Below are positions 46,487 through 55,511 of a stretch of 64,000 nt of DNA, in pieces. The notes beneath the pieces are model-generated. The model saw only the letters and a list, made by a program, of their open reading frames with translations, was not told where the DNA came from and ran no database searches. Position 1 is the stretch's first letter. Each line of letters begins with the position of its first letter. The position numbers and the translations under genes are program-made. Source of the DNA: Corynebacterium kutscheri (GTDB lineage Bacteria > Actinomycetota > Actinomycetes > Mycobacteriales > Mycobacteriaceae); assembly GCF_000980835.1 (NCBI RefSeq), contig NZ_CP011312.1:1612001-1676000 (forward strand), written 5' to 3'.

Positions 46487-47122
46487 GTGAACGAAACAGC
46501 TCTTGGACTCATGCATTCCTACATCGAGGAAACCTCAACTACCTCTGAAGCACTTAGCTCTGCACGTGAAGCAGCACAGGAGTTTGGCCTTGCGATTCCC
46601 GATGGAGCAACCGGACAGCTCTTATCCACGCTAGCTTGTGCCACTCGCGCAACCAATCTTGTTGCTGCTAGCCCGGCCGCAGATGTCATCGGTTTATATC
46701 TGCTTGATGGCGCAGCAGATAATGCTGTTCTTAGTTGCATTGACCCAGAACCCGAACACCACAAACGCGCCAAAACTACCTTACATCAGGCAGGATACTC
46801 ATTCTCCCAGATTCGTTCACTACCTTCGCGCCCACTCGATGTACTAGGTCGTCTTGCCAACAATGCTTACCAGGTTATTTATGCCGATATTGCGCCAGTT
46901 GAATTCCGAGCTTTTATCGACGCCGCCCTACCGCTGCTGACAAGCGGTGGAGTATTGGTACTGTCCGATTCGCTTCTCGACGGCACGCTTGCCGATGCCT
47001 CTCGTAAAGATCGCGACACTGTTGCTGCACGCGATACCGATGAATATCTTCACACCCTTGATTCTGCTATCGTCACCCGATTACCACTCGGTGCTGGGAT
47101 AACGCTCATAACAAAACGCTAA
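46487..47122 (+). CDS. SAM-dependent O-methyltransferase (Rv1220c-like)
   Basis: A 211-residue class I methyltransferase of the catechol-O-methyltransferase-like family, as found beside sigE in mycobacteria. The N-terminal helix VNETALGLMHSYIEETS, the GATGQLLSTLACATRATNLVAAS segment (SAM site), LSCIDPEPEHHKRAK and VIYADIAPVEFRAFIDAALPLLTSGGVLVLSD follow the family order. The usual first SAM-binding motif is weak (no clear E-x-G-x-G-x-S). I start at GTG 46487, where family members begin; an in-frame GTG at 46442 would add 15 residues. Convergent with glgC. Confidence 0.83.
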   Translation: MNETALGLMHSYIEETSTTSEALSSAREAAQEFGLAIPDGATGQLLSTLACATRATNLVAASPAADVIGLYLLDGAADNAVLSCIDPEPEHHKRAKTTLHQAGYSFSQIRSLPSRPLDVLGRLANNAYQVIYADIAPVEFRAFIDAALPLLTSGGVLVLSDSLLDGTLADASRKDRDTVAARDTDEYLHTLDSAIVTRLPLGAGITLITKR

Positions 47123-47137
47123 AACATAAAAGTGTAT

Positions 47138-47179
47138 AAGTGAAGGCACTGCCAGTTTATTATGACAATGCCTTCACTT
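47138..47179. terminator. terminator between methyltransferase and glgC genes
   Basis: An 11-bp stem (AAGTGAAGGCA / TGCCTTCACTT) with a 20-base loop between convergent genes; T-tracts are weak. Confidence 0.6.
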
Positions 47180-47191
47180 GTGCGCTAGTGC

Positions 47192-48433
47192 TTAGATAAC
47201 AACGTTTTTACCTACTACGACAACTCCGCCGGGGCTTACCGAGAACCGTTGTGAATCACGCTCACGATCCACACCGATTAATGTTCCATCAGAAACCACC
47301 ACGTTTTTATCTAAGATCGCATGGCGAACAACCGCACCTTTTCCAATGCGAACACCCGGCATCAGCACTGAACCTTCCACCGTTGCGCCTTCTTCGACTA
47401 CAACATCCGTTGAAAGAACAGAATTACGCACGGTAGCAGCAGAAATAATTGATCCTTGAGCAACCATGGATGATTGTGCAATACCGCCCTGAACAAACTT
47501 AGCCGGTGGCAGTAGACCAAGGTCAGTGGAGCGAATTGGCCATTGCTGGTTATAAAGGTTGAAGATCGGATGCACGGAAATAAGATCCATATGTGCTTCA
47601 TAGAAGGCATCAATTGTGCCGACATCGCGCCAATAACCAGCATCCCGGTCAGTGGAACCAGGAACTACATTGTTATTGAAGTCATAGACATGAGCTTCGC
47701 CTTTAGATACAAAGTACGGAATGATATCACCGCCCATATCATGTGCGGATGCTTCATTAACTTCGTCTGCTTTTAATGCGTCAATAAGTGCTTTAGTGCT
47801 AAATACATAATTTCCCATTGACGCATAGGTCATCTCTGGATCATCTGGAGTACCTGGAGGATCTGCCGGCTTTTCAATAAATTCGGTAATATTGCCATGC
47901 TCATCAGACTGGATACAACCAAAAGCCGAAGCTTCTGAGCGCGGAACACGAATGCCTGCCACTGATACCGAAGCACCGGATTTAATATGTTCCTCGACCA
48001 TCTGCGATGGATCCATCCGATAAACGTGATCGGCGCCAAAGACGATGACATAATCTGGTTTTTCATCGTAGATCAGGTTCAACGATTGTAAAATGGCATC
48101 TGCCGATCCCTGATACCACCGTTTACCTAACCGCTGTTGTGCCGGAACCGAAGCAATATACTGGCTGGTTGGACCACTAAACTGCCATGCCTGAGAAATA
48201 TGACGGTCAAGCGAATGAGACTTGTACTGGGTAAGCACACAAATCTTTAAATACCCGGCGTTAACCAAGTTACTTAAAACGAAATCAATAAGACGATATG
48301 TGCCACCGAAAGGAACTGCTGGCTTGGCACGATCTTCTGTCAGTGGAAAGAGTCGTTTACCTTCACCACCAGCAAGGACAATAGCTAATACATTTTTGTT
48401 ACTCCGCACCTGTCCCAATCTAATCGAGAACAT
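47192..48433 (-). CDS. glgC: glucose-1-phosphate adenylyltransferase
   Basis: Makes ADP-glucose, the first committed step of glycogen and maltose-1-phosphate synthesis (413 residues). The nucleotidyltransferase signature is [52 protein letters not shown] and a C-terminal left-handed beta-helix ([30 protein letters not shown]) follow. The first ATG (48433) has no good ribosome binding site; GTG at about 48409 ([11 protein letters not shown]) has GGGACAG upstream and matches family lengths equally well. It is divergent from glgA across 84 bases. Confidence 0.95.
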   Translation of the reverse strand: MFSIRLGQVRSNKNVLAIVLAGGEGKRLFPLTEDRAKPAVPFGGTYRLIDFVLSNLVNAGYLKICVLTQYKSHSLDRHISQAWQFSGPTSQYIASVPAQQRLGKRWYQGSADAILQSLNLIYDEKPDYVIVFGADHVYRMDPSQMVEEHIKSGASVSVAGIRVPRSEASAFGCIQSDEHGNITEFIEKPADPPGTPDDPEMTYASMGNYVFSTKALIDALKADEVNEASAHDMGGDIIPYFVSKGEAHVYDFNNNVVPGSTDRDAGYWRDVGTIDAFYEAHMDLISVHPIFNLYNQQWPIRSTDLGLLPPAKFVQGGIAQSSMVAQGSIISAATVRNSVLSTDVVVEEGATVEGSVLMPGVRIGKGAVVRHAILDKNVVVSDGTLIGVDRERDSQRFSVSPGGVVVVGKNVVI

Positions 48434-48517
48434 TTATGTTCGCTTTGTTTTCACATCAAATGCGACATAAGACACGACTCCCCCTCAACTAGTGAAAGCT
48501 TTATTACCCTCGAAGGT

Positions 48518-49711
48518 ATGAGAGTTGCAATGATGACCAAAGAGTATCCACCCGAGATATACGGTGGCGCCGGTGTCCACGTCACAGAACTAACCCGTTA
48601 TATGCGTAAAATTGTGCCCGTCGATGTTCATTGCATGGGGCAGCCGAGAGATGAACAAGACGTCTACGTACACGGCGTCGATAAGGCACTAGCAGAAGCC
48701 AATCCAGCAATTAAAACCCTATCTACTGGCCTACGTATGGCTGAGGCCGCCGGGCGCGCCAACGTTGCTCACTCGCACACATGGTATGCCGGATTAGGCG
48801 GACATCTTGCCGGCCAGCTGCATGGAATACCTCATATAACTACTGCACACTCTCTAGAACCAGATCGCCCATGGAAACGAGAACAGCTTGGTGGAGGCTA
48901 TGATATTTCCAGCTGGAGCGAACGTAATGCCTTCGAATATGCTGATGCCATTATTGCGGTTAGTGCCAAAATGAAAGAGGCCGTACTCAAGGCTTACCCA
49001 CGGGTTCACGAAGACAAAATTCATGTTGTACTCAATGGCATTGATACTGAACTGTGGCAGCCTCGCCCGATCTTCGATGAAGCAGAAAACTCCATTTTAT
49101 TAGAACTTGGGGTTGATCCAGATCGCCCGATTGTGGCTTTCGTTGGTCGAATCACCCGGCAAAAAGGTGTGGAGCATCTTGTTAAAGCGGCTCGTTACTT
49201 TGATAAAGACATCCAGCTTGTTCTGTGTGCTGGTGCTCCTGATACCCCAGAAATAGCCGCACGCACTAAGGACCTCGTCGAAAAGCTCCAAGCAGAGCGC
49301 GATGGGGTTATTTGGGTTCAAGAAATGCTACCAAGGCACAAGATTCAAGAAATTCTTACTGCAGCCGATGTCTTTGTCTGCCCAAGTATTTATGAGCCAC
49401 TAGGAATCGTTAATCTGGAGGCAATGGCCTGTACTACTGCAGTTGTTGCTTCTGATGTTGGCGGTATCCCAGAGGTTGTTCTCGATGGTGAAACCGGCTT
49501 ATTAGTGCCCTATGATCCTGCTGATGCCGAAGCATTCGAACATGGTATTGCCGAGCAAGTTAATGCACTAGCTCGCGATCGTGAACTGGCTAAGAAATTT
49601 GGTCTTGCCGGACGCAAGCGTGTTGTCAATGATTTTGCTTGGTCAACAATAGCTGAGCAAACTGTAAATATTTATCGCTCACTCATTGAACCTACTACTC
49701 GCCCCCAGTGA
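48518..49711 (+). CDS. glgA: glycogen synthase GlgA / maltose-1-phosphate synthase GlgM
   Basis: A GT4 glycosyltransferase of 397 residues using ADP-glucose. The N-lobe begins MRVAMMTKEYPPEIYGGAGVHVTELTRYM; the C-lobe has FVGRITRQKGVEHLVKAARYF and the E-x7-E motif in CPSIYEPLGIVNLEAMAC. The mycobacterial orthologue (Rv1212c) is GlgM, forming maltose-1-phosphate from ADP-glucose and glucose-1-phosphate; corynebacterial annotation is mostly GlgA. Sequence alone does not decide. GAAGG precedes the ATG closely. Divergent from glgC, with which it shares a promoter region. Confidence 0.93.
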   Translation: MRVAMMTKEYPPEIYGGAGVHVTELTRYMRKIVPVDVHCMGQPRDEQDVYVHGVDKALAEANPAIKTLSTGLRMAEAAGRANVAHSHTWYAGLGGHLAGQLHGIPHITTAHSLEPDRPWKREQLGGGYDISSWSERNAFEYADAIIAVSAKMKEAVLKAYPRVHEDKIHVVLNGIDTELWQPRPIFDEAENSILLELGVDPDRPIVAFVGRITRQKGVEHLVKAARYFDKDIQLVLCAGAPDTPEIAARTKDLVEKLQAERDGVIWVQEMLPRHKIQEILTAADVFVCPSIYEPLGIVNLEAMACTTAVVASDVGGIPEVVLDGETGLLVPYDPADAEAFEHGIAEQVNALARDRELAKKFGLAGRKRVVNDFAWSTIAEQTVNIYRSLIEPTTRPQ

Positions 49712-49801
49712 TGAGCACTAGGTGAACCACACCCATACGGAACTAGCTCACCGAATCATAGAGCCAGCATTCGTCCCACGATAACCTGAGCAGCTCAGTG
49801 A

Positions 49802-49845
49802 AGGTATAACCCAGCTATCCCTTGGATATCAGCCGGGTTATACCT
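49802..49845 (+). terminator. terminator after glgA
   Basis: An 11-bp stem (AGGTATAACCC / GGGTTATACCT) with an inner TATCC/GGATA stem. It sits 91 bases after the glgA stop; only a short T-rich tail follows. Confidence 0.65.
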
Positions 49846-50036
49846 ATCTCGGGTAGTTCTATGGCTAGTGCAACTATGCTCTTTGCTACGTGCTCATCAA
49901 CTAAACGACACAAATAAGCGTGGCCTAACAAAAATATCTTATCTTATTAATTTCTTATCTGACACATAACTGCAGCTCAGAGACAATAAGCTAGCTAGGT
50001 CAATTCTTTTCTTCAGCATAAATACTTTTTTCGGAC
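49846..50036 (+). other. intergenic region before the acetolactate decarboxylase gene
   Basis: No gene or clear repeat is seen in these 190 bases; they are AT-rich and end in the -10 box at 50037. Confidence 0.4.
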
Positions 50037-50042
50037 TACTCT
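50037..50042 (+). promoter_or_regulatory. -10 box of the acetolactate decarboxylase gene
   Basis: TACTCT, eight bases before the ATG at 50051 with no ribosome binding site between; leaderless candidate. Confidence 0.4.
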
Positions 50043-50050
50043 AGACGCAC

Positions 50051-50806
50051 ATGAGTGATGAATCGGCAGTAGTGCAGTTTCGTCATACGATTTTTCAATC
50101 CTCATTAATGACTGCACTCTTAGACGGCATTTATGACGGTGAAATTTCTGTTGGCGAGCTGCTCGGCCACGGCAACTTCGGCCTAGGTACTTTCGACGCC
50201 CTCGACGGCGAAATGATTATTCTTGATGGCATCTGCTATCAAGTCCGTAGCGATGGCTGTGCACAGCGAGCACAGCTTCATCAACGTAGCCCGTTTGCTC
50301 TAGCCACCAACTTTGTGCCACGAATTGTTCATGCAGCACCGGCTGGACTGCGACGCAATGAACTCAGTGAGTTCGTCTCTAGTATTTTGCCTAGCCAAAA
50401 CTACATGTATGCAGTAAAAATTCATGGTTTTTATCGGCAAGTTACAGTACGTACCGTAACAAAGCAGTCACGTCCTTACCCGCCCATGATGCAAGCAATA
50501 AATGATGATGCAGAAGTAATCTTTAACAATATTGCTGGCACAATCGTAGGGTTTCGTACCCCTATTTACGAAAAAGGAATTGGGGTGCCGGGCTGCCATT
50601 CACATTTTATTGATGATGAACGCACTCACGGTGGGCATATTCTCGATTTCATTATTGAGCACGGACAAGTAGAAGTCTGCCCAGGAACTGATCTACAGCT
50701 ACATTTACCACTCACCCCCGAGTTCAGTCGAGCAAATCTTGCCTCCAATGATCTTGACCATCAAATTCATCACACCGAAGTGAAGTCTTCGACGGAAAGT
50801 AAGTGA
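50051..50806 (+). CDS. alpha-acetolactate decarboxylase
   Basis: Converts 2-acetolactate to acetoin (251 residues; budA/alsD family). The zinc ligands are in CHSHFIDDERTHGGHILDF: His-x-His, then His 13 residues after the first, exactly the family spacing. GHGNFGLGTFDALDGEMIILDG is the conserved N-terminal segment with the active-site Glu. No acetolactate synthase gene is adjacent. Its stop codon overlaps the next gene's GTG start by GTGA, so the GH32-like protein is translationally coupled. The pair sits between glgA and the rlmA operon, where mycobacteria have nothing comparable. Confidence 0.92.
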   Translation: MSDESAVVQFRHTIFQSSLMTALLDGIYDGEISVGELLGHGNFGLGTFDALDGEMIILDGICYQVRSDGCAQRAQLHQRSPFALATNFVPRIVHAAPAGLRRNELSEFVSSILPSQNYMYAVKIHGFYRQVTVRTVTKQSRPYPPMMQAINDDAEVIFNNIAGTIVGFRTPIYEKGIGVPGCHSHFIDDERTHGGHILDFIIEHGQVEVCPGTDLQLHLPLTPEFSRANLASNDLDHQIHHTEVKSSTESK

Positions 50807-52269
50807 TCCCTTTGACACATCGCCCAGAACTCCACGTTACCCCTGAAACAGGCATCCTTAATGCTCCCGCAGGAGTACTTTTCGACGGCTACACCTGGCA
50901 TATGTTTACCCAGTTTGCACCACGTGAGTCTGAAGGTTCGCGTTGGGCACACCAAGTCTCCTATGGTTCACCGTTTAACTGGGAAATTTGCGATGACGTG
51001 CTTGCCCCACAAGCACCAGAAACCACCCTACGAGCCGGCTCGGTTACTGCCGTCGGTGATGATGTCACCTTGTATTACACCGGAGCTATTGTTCATGATG
51101 CACAACAGCAAGAAACCCATATCGGTATAGCAGAGATCCCCAATATCGAGGCAACCTGGGAAACCGTTTCCGATGAGGCGAGTACCCTAGATTTCCATGT
51201 TATTCGCCATGGGGTAGCTATTACTGATCAAGCGGGATTAACTAATTTTCGCTCCCCATGTGTGGTACCTAATTGGTTTAATGAAGCCAACAGAGAGGCC
51301 GGCCACGAAGGTTGGCTTATGCTCACTGTCACCGGTGATATAACCTGTCCAGGGTTAGCAATTTTAGAAAGCCAAGATGGTAAAGTCTGGCAGCTGCGCG
51401 GTCCACTTAAATTAGCAGGTGATTCCGGGCTTTCCGACGTTAATATCGTAGCTCCCCGAATTATCCGCCTACGCGATGAAATAGATAACCAGATTTATGA
51501 TGTTTTAATCGTAACTATTGAGCATAATGGCATCGATATTTCCGGCTACTTAGTTGGCACTTTATCCGGAACTACTTTTACTATTACTGCCCCGTTTAAG
51601 CGTCTCGACTACGGTCATGATTTTGTTCGTCCACGCAATACAAATCGTCCTTCTAGCATTATTAACGCCGAACAGCGCTACCAATCAGCGGTACTTTTTG
51701 GACTTATGAATGGCGTTGGCCGCCTCGATGATGCCAGTACCCACCTTTCAATGAATACTGAAGGATGGGCGAATTGTCTTAGCCTTCCTCGCCGAATCAC
51801 CCTACAAGGTGGTCTTTTATACACCACGCCTTTTTCCGGTTTGCCTACCGCTATTGAGCATTCCGATTATGCCAGCATGTGCACGGGAATATTTGATATT
51901 CCTGCTGATGGCGATGTCACTATCGCACTTTATGACACTACCGGCCAAGTTGCCTGCACCATTACCCATTATGGCGATCGCCTAGAACTCGATCGCTCCA
52001 TGAATCCGCATCATCTCGGAGACAATATAGCTATTGCTCCTTTAAATGAAGATGACACTGACTCAGTGACCATTATTGTCGATGCCTCTACCGTTGAAGT
52101 CTTTGCCGATGGTGGACAAATAGCTATGGCTAGCCGAGTCTATTTCAATGGCCAGTGCGAAGAATTCTTCTTAAGCACTTCCTCGGCAACCGTTGAACGT
52201 TTCGATAAATTCTTCCCCCGTCGTAACGCATACAGTGGTCTCGATGATCTCGAAGGACCAGTACGCTAA
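50803..52269 (+). CDS. GH32-like (sucrase/levanase fold) protein lacking catalytic acids
   Basis: A 488-residue protein with a five-bladed propeller and C-terminal beta-sandwich of glycoside hydrolase family 32. The end (DSVTIIVDASTVEVFADGGQIAMASRVYF) is typical of the GH32 C domain. The three active motifs are changed: NDPNG is NAPAG (residues 20-24, nucleophile Asp to Ala-21), FRDP is FRSP (149-152, Asp to Ser), and ECP is VAP (216-218, acid/base Glu to Val). A hydrolase is therefore unlikely; a sugar-binding or regulatory role is inference. No signal peptide, so it is cytosolic. GTG start coupled to the decarboxylase gene. Confidence 0.85.
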   Translation: MIPLTHRPELHVTPETGILNAPAGVLFDGYTWHMFTQFAPRESEGSRWAHQVSYGSPFNWEICDDVLAPQAPETTLRAGSVTAVGDDVTLYYTGAIVHDAQQQETHIGIAEIPNIEATWETVSDEASTLDFHVIRHGVAITDQAGLTNFRSPCVVPNWFNEANREAGHEGWLMLTVTGDITCPGLAILESQDGKVWQLRGPLKLAGDSGLSDVNIVAPRIIRLRDEIDNQIYDVLIVTIEHNGIDISGYLVGTLSGTTFTITAPFKRLDYGHDFVRPRNTNRPSSIINAEQRYQSAVLFGLMNGVGRLDDASTHLSMNTEGWANCLSLPRRITLQGGLLYTTPFSGLPTAIEHSDYASMCTGIFDIPADGDVTIALYDTTGQVACTITHYGDRLELDRSMNPHHLGDNIAIAPLNEDDTDSVTIIVDASTVEVFADGGQIAMASRVYFNGQCEEFFLSTSSATVERFDKFFPRRNAYSGLDDLEGPVR

Positions 52270-52277
52270 AAGTAAGT

Positions 52278-52317
52278 AAAAAGCTCGTCGAACATAAAAA
52301 TATTCGACGAGCTTTTT
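52278..52317. terminator. bidirectional terminator between GH32-like and rlmA genes
   Basis: A 15-bp perfect stem (AAAAAGCTCGTCGAA / TTCGACGAGCTTTTT) with a 10-base loop; A-run and T-run at the feet serve both convergent genes. Confidence 0.9.
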
Positions 52318-52334
52318 ATTTTTCTCATTATCGC

Positions 52335-53204
52335 CTAATCGTTAGGGCGAAAACGGGTAATCATAGCCCGAGCAGTTACTTCCATGTGCTCAGGTAATCT
52401 CCTAATTCGCTCGGCAAGAACATCTTCAGAGATATGCCGAGCAGAAGGACTCATACCAATTTGAGTAGCAATGGATTGCTGATCCAAAGTCATTGTGAAT
52501 TCAACCAATTCGCTATCGCCTACTGGGGTTAAAAAACCGGCGGCTTTATCGATCATCCGCTGGATCTTTCCCTGTTCAACATCAATAATGCCAAGTGGCT
52601 CACGTAATTCAGCAAGATGTCCAGTATCTGCGGTCAGTACCACAACCTGTCCACCTGGTTTCAGAATGCGCGCAAACTCGCTTGCATTACGCGGGGCAAA
52701 GATCACCGAAATAACATCAACTGATGCATCCAAAAATGGCAAACGCGCCCACGCGTCAGCAACAACTGCACCCACTCGTGGATGACAATGTGCCAATAAT
52801 TTTGCCGCCGGCACTGAAACATCAATACCTACCCCGCGTGAACCATGAATAGAGTCCAACGCGTGCGAGAGATAATACCCAGTTCCAGCACCTATCTCGG
52901 CAATAACTGGTTCAGCTTCATCAGGAACTTGTGCTTCATCAATAACCTGTTCAATAGAATCAGTTACTGCTTCCACAAAAGGAGCGAAGTTTCCTCCCGA
53001 AAGAAAGGTCTCACGTGCCCGAATCATTGCAGTATCATCACCAGAATGGCGTAACCCTGCACCCCCAGCAAGGGTGACATATCCTTGACGGGCAACATCA
53101 TAAGAATGACCTGATTCAGACACCAAACGCGAAAATCCGTTGACACCGCGCAATGCGGTACCGTCAACGGGATCTGCGAGGACGTCAATGACATGCGATA
53201 GCAT
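52335..53204 (-). CDS. RlmA-type 23S rRNA guanine methyltransferase, Cys-less N-terminus
   Basis: A 289-residue SAM methyltransferase of the RlmA/TlrB/MyrA group (m1G745/748 of 23S rRNA; tylosin resistance in the II branch). The N-terminal segment LADPVDGTALRGVNGFSRLVSESGHSYDVARQGYVTL aligns with the zinc module, but the Cys ligands are missing while the final His and DxAxxGYV remain. The methyltransferase domain has IAEIGAGTGYYL, VVADAWARLPF and FAPRNASEFARILKPGG. AGGAG lies 11 bases before the ATG. It is the last gene of the LOG-folP2-gpgS operon. Confidence 0.85.
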   Translation of the reverse strand: MLSHVIDVLADPVDGTALRGVNGFSRLVSESGHSYDVARQGYVTLAGGAGLRHSGDDTAMIRARETFLSGGNFAPFVEAVTDSIEQVIDEAQVPDEAEPVIAEIGAGTGYYLSHALDSIHGSRGVGIDVSVPAAKLLAHCHPRVGAVVADAWARLPFLDASVDVISVIFAPRNASEFARILKPGGQVVVLTADTGHLAELREPLGIIDVEQGKIQRMIDKAAGFLTPVGDSELVEFTMTLDQQSIATQIGMSPSARHISEDVLAERIRRLPEHMEVTARAMITRFRPND

Positions 53205-53230
53205 GAATTCACTGGCTCCTTAAAAAATTT

Positions 53231-53398
53231 TTATTGGGCAACATCAAGTAATAAAGCGCCAAGCTCGGCTGCTTCTTCCTTGTTCAACTCAATAACTAGC
53301 CGCCCACCACCATCGGTAGGGATACGCATAACAATTTTTCGAGACTCGAATACGGCTTCCATCGGACCATTTCCGGTACGTGGTTTCATTGCTGCCAA
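53231..53398 (-). CDS. DUF3117 small protein (Rv1211-like)
   Basis: A 55-residue protein. Read on minus it is MAAMKPRTGNGPMEAVFESR, then KIVMRIPTDGGGRLVIELNK and EEAAELGALLLDVAQ. The GGGRLVxEL core and the MKPRTG start define the actinobacterial DUF3117 family (M. tuberculosis Rv1211), of unknown function, always small. The family begins MAAMKPRTG, which supports the TTG at 53398; an ATG three codons later (53389) is the alternative. It lies between the DivIVA-like and rlmA genes, as in mycobacteria near glgC/glgA and gpgS. Confidence 0.85.
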   Translation of the reverse strand: MAAMKPRTGNGPMEAVFESRKIVMRIPTDGGGRLVIELNKEEAAELGALLLDVAQ

Positions 53399-53516
53399 GA
53401 GGATCACTTACTTTCTAGTGTTGGCCAAGAACTCTTCCCAGTCTACCTGTTTCTTGCTGCAATTACGCGTAAAACATGATTTGCATCATAGAAAAGTTCA
53501 CTTTGGACGGAAATTA

Positions 53517-53816
53517 CTATGCGGGCAGATTTTCCTCATCTGCGATTGTATTCTTTGCTTGTACCTCAGCAAGTTGTTCTACTAGCTGCGTAATTACTGC
53601 ATCAACTTGATCTTGTCGATAGCCTCTATGCACAACATCAAAACGCAATTGATCAATATCGCCTACTGCTATCGCCTGATAATTAGCTTTTTGGGTTTCT
53701 GCTAAATCAGTAGTCGGCGGTGTTATCTCACCACGACCAAAAACACCGGCAAACACAAATGTCATCACACCGACAAAAACGATCAACAGCATGATCAATA
53801 AAATCCAGGAAAACAT
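53517..53816 (-). CDS. DivIVA-domain membrane protein
   Basis: A 99-residue protein: one N-terminal membrane helix (FSWILLIMLLIVFVGVMTFVFAGVF), a short linker and a DivIVA-type helix (DIDQLRFDVVHRGYRQDQVDAVITQLVEQL; FxxxxRGYxxxxVD is the lipid-binding/dimer motif). It corresponds to the small gene next to gpgS in mycobacteria (Rv1209). A function at the cell pole or septum is inferred from the domain. Gap to gpgS is 25 bases. Confidence 0.85.
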   Translation of the reverse strand: MFSWILLIMLLIVFVGVMTFVFAGVFGRGEITPPTTDLAETQKANYQAIAVGDIDQLRFDVVHRGYRQDQVDAVITQLVEQLAEVQAKNTIADEENLPA

Positions 53817-53841
53817 ATCCGTTTCTTTCTCTCTAACGCTA

Positions 53842-54648
53842 TTACAACGACTTTAATGGAGGCCGAGAAGCAACAGAAACTTCCCCAAACCCGGCGCGAC
53901 TAAGAATCGTTTGTGCCACCACATCTGCCATCGCAGATAATTCAGTTAGATCACGATTGCGATGCACTCGATGTCCTAGTTCTACTTCACAGATTGCATC
54001 CAAGCCATAGCGACGATAGACGTCGATAAGCAAACCAATTTCAACCCCATATCCACTCACAAATTCCAGGCTACGTGCGTTTTCGCGGCGCAGCGCATAC
54101 TCGCCACCTAGCGGTTGAGCAATAGCGGCAAGTTCGGGGAAAAATGTGCGTAATAACGGCTTCGCAGTCAACTCTGTTACTCGACCGCCACCATATGGCT
54201 GTCCGTTATAACCACGAGTGTAATCGGCTTTGACTAAACAAATATTAGGATCAGCAAAAGGTTGTGCAAGCTGGACGACGGCGTGAGGTATAGGATGAAT
54301 ATCTGCGTCAATAAAAACTATTATCTCACCACGTGCAGCAGCCACACCACGCCATAAAGATTCTCCTTTACCAGGAATAGGAGACTGAGCAATAATTTCG
54401 CGCCAATTAATTACTCGTGCTCCAGCCGCATCAGCATTCCGCGCCGTCTGGTCGGTGGAATCGGCATCAATAACCAAAACCTCTTTGGGACGATCAGCTA
54501 TTACCGAAGCCACGACATCAGCTACCGTATCTTGTTCATTCAATGCGGGAATAACCACCGACACCATAGACATATCTACTGTCATATCTGTCACGTTTTG
54601 TTTCAGTGTTTCCGGAGTAACTAATAGATGCCCAGTCTGAGCCTTCAT
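53842..54648 (-). CDS. gpgS: glucosyl-3-phosphoglycerate synthase
   Basis: A GT81 enzyme of 268 residues that joins glucose from a nucleotide sugar to 3-phosphoglycerate, the first step toward glucosylglycerate and the mycobacterial methylglucose lipopolysaccharides. VSVVIPALNEQDTVADVVASV and FIDADIHP (the DxD metal site) are visible, as is PLGGEYALRRENARSLEFVSGYGVEIGLLIDVYRRYG. The ATG overlaps the folP2 stop as ATGA. The neighbours match M. tuberculosis Rv1207-Rv1209. Confidence 0.92.
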   Translation of the reverse strand: MKAQTGHLLVTPETLKQNVTDMTVDMSMVSVVIPALNEQDTVADVVASVIADRPKEVLVIDADSTDQTARNADAAGARVINWREIIAQSPIPGKGESLWRGVAAARGEIIVFIDADIHPIPHAVVQLAQPFADPNICLVKADYTRGYNGQPYGGGRVTELTAKPLLRTFFPELAAIAQPLGGEYALRRENARSLEFVSGYGVEIGLLIDVYRRYGLDAICEVELGHRVHRNRDLTELSAMADVVAQTILSRAGFGEVSVASRPPLKSL

Positions 54649-55511
54649 GCTAGTCCCCGAGTTGTATACAGTGGTCGCACGGTTGCTTCAATAGCGGCAA
54701 TCATTCGAATCGTGTCTACGGTTTCTTGTACTTCATGTGCTCTAATCGCTGCCACACCTCTAGCTACCGACCAGCTTGTTGCGGCTAAAGTTCCAGCAAC
54801 TCGCTGATTAAGCTCACGATTTAAGGTTTCACCGACAAAGTCCTTATTAGATAAGGCCATAAGTACAGGCCAACCAGTTGCAACAATTTCGTCAATACGA
54901 CGCAAAAGTTCTAGTCCGTGAAAAGTATTTTTACCGAAATCGTGAGTGGGATCAATCAAAATCATATCCTCTGGTACCCCACGAGCCACGGCTAGTTCTG
55001 CCTGAGCGGTGGTCTCTTCAATAACGCTACGCACCACATCATCAAAATGTACCCGGTAGGGGCGAGTTCGGGGAATAACGCCACCGGTATGCGAACATAC
55101 ATAGCCAACTCGATACTGTCCGGCTACCGCAGATAACTCTGGATCATGACCAGCCCAGGTATCGTTAACAAGACTGGCACCGGCTTCAATAGCTAGAGCT
55201 GCTACTTCACTGCGCCAGGTGTCTACCGAAATAACAATGTCTGGGTACTTTTCATGAACAGCTGCAATAAGTGGGACTACCCGATCTATTTCTTCTTCCG
55301 GACTAACAAAATCTCCTGGGCCTGCTTTAACTCCGCCAATATCGACAATCTTTGCACCTTGGTCAATTACTAATTGTGCACGTTCTAGAGCCACCTCAAA
55401 ATTATTGGTTTTCCCCTGATCATAAAAAGAATCAGGAGTGCGATTAATAATCGCCATCACCACGGCTAGTCCGGCGTTATCGCCAGTAGTCTCAATAAAG
55501 CGTGAGATCAC
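54645..55511 (-). CDS. folP2: dihydropteroate synthase-like protein FolP2
   Basis: A 288-residue TIM-barrel protein of the DHPS family. MAIINRTPDSFYDQGKT replaces the MGVLNVTPDSFSDGG of true FolP; VDIGGVKAGPG and ISVDTWRSEVA follow. M. tuberculosis FolP2 has no DHPS activity and lies at the same place beside gpgS; a role in the glucosylglycerate pathway has been suggested by linkage only. The GTG start overlaps the LOG stop as GTGA, and its own stop overlaps gpgS, so the three genes are tightly coupled. Confidence 0.9.
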   Translation of the reverse strand: MISRFIETTGDNAGLAVVMAIINRTPDSFYDQGKTNNFEVALERAQLVIDQGAKIVDIGGVKAGPGDFVSPEEEIDRVVPLIAAVHEKYPDIVISVDTWRSEVAALAIEAGASLVNDTWAGHDPELSAVAGQYRVGYVCSHTGGVIPRTRPYRVHFDDVVRSVIEETTAQAELAVARGVPEDMILIDPTHDFGKNTFHGLELLRRIDEIVATGWPVLMALSNKDFVGETLNRELNQRVAGTLAATSWSVARGVAAIRAHEVQETVDTIRMIAAIEATVRPLYTTRGLA

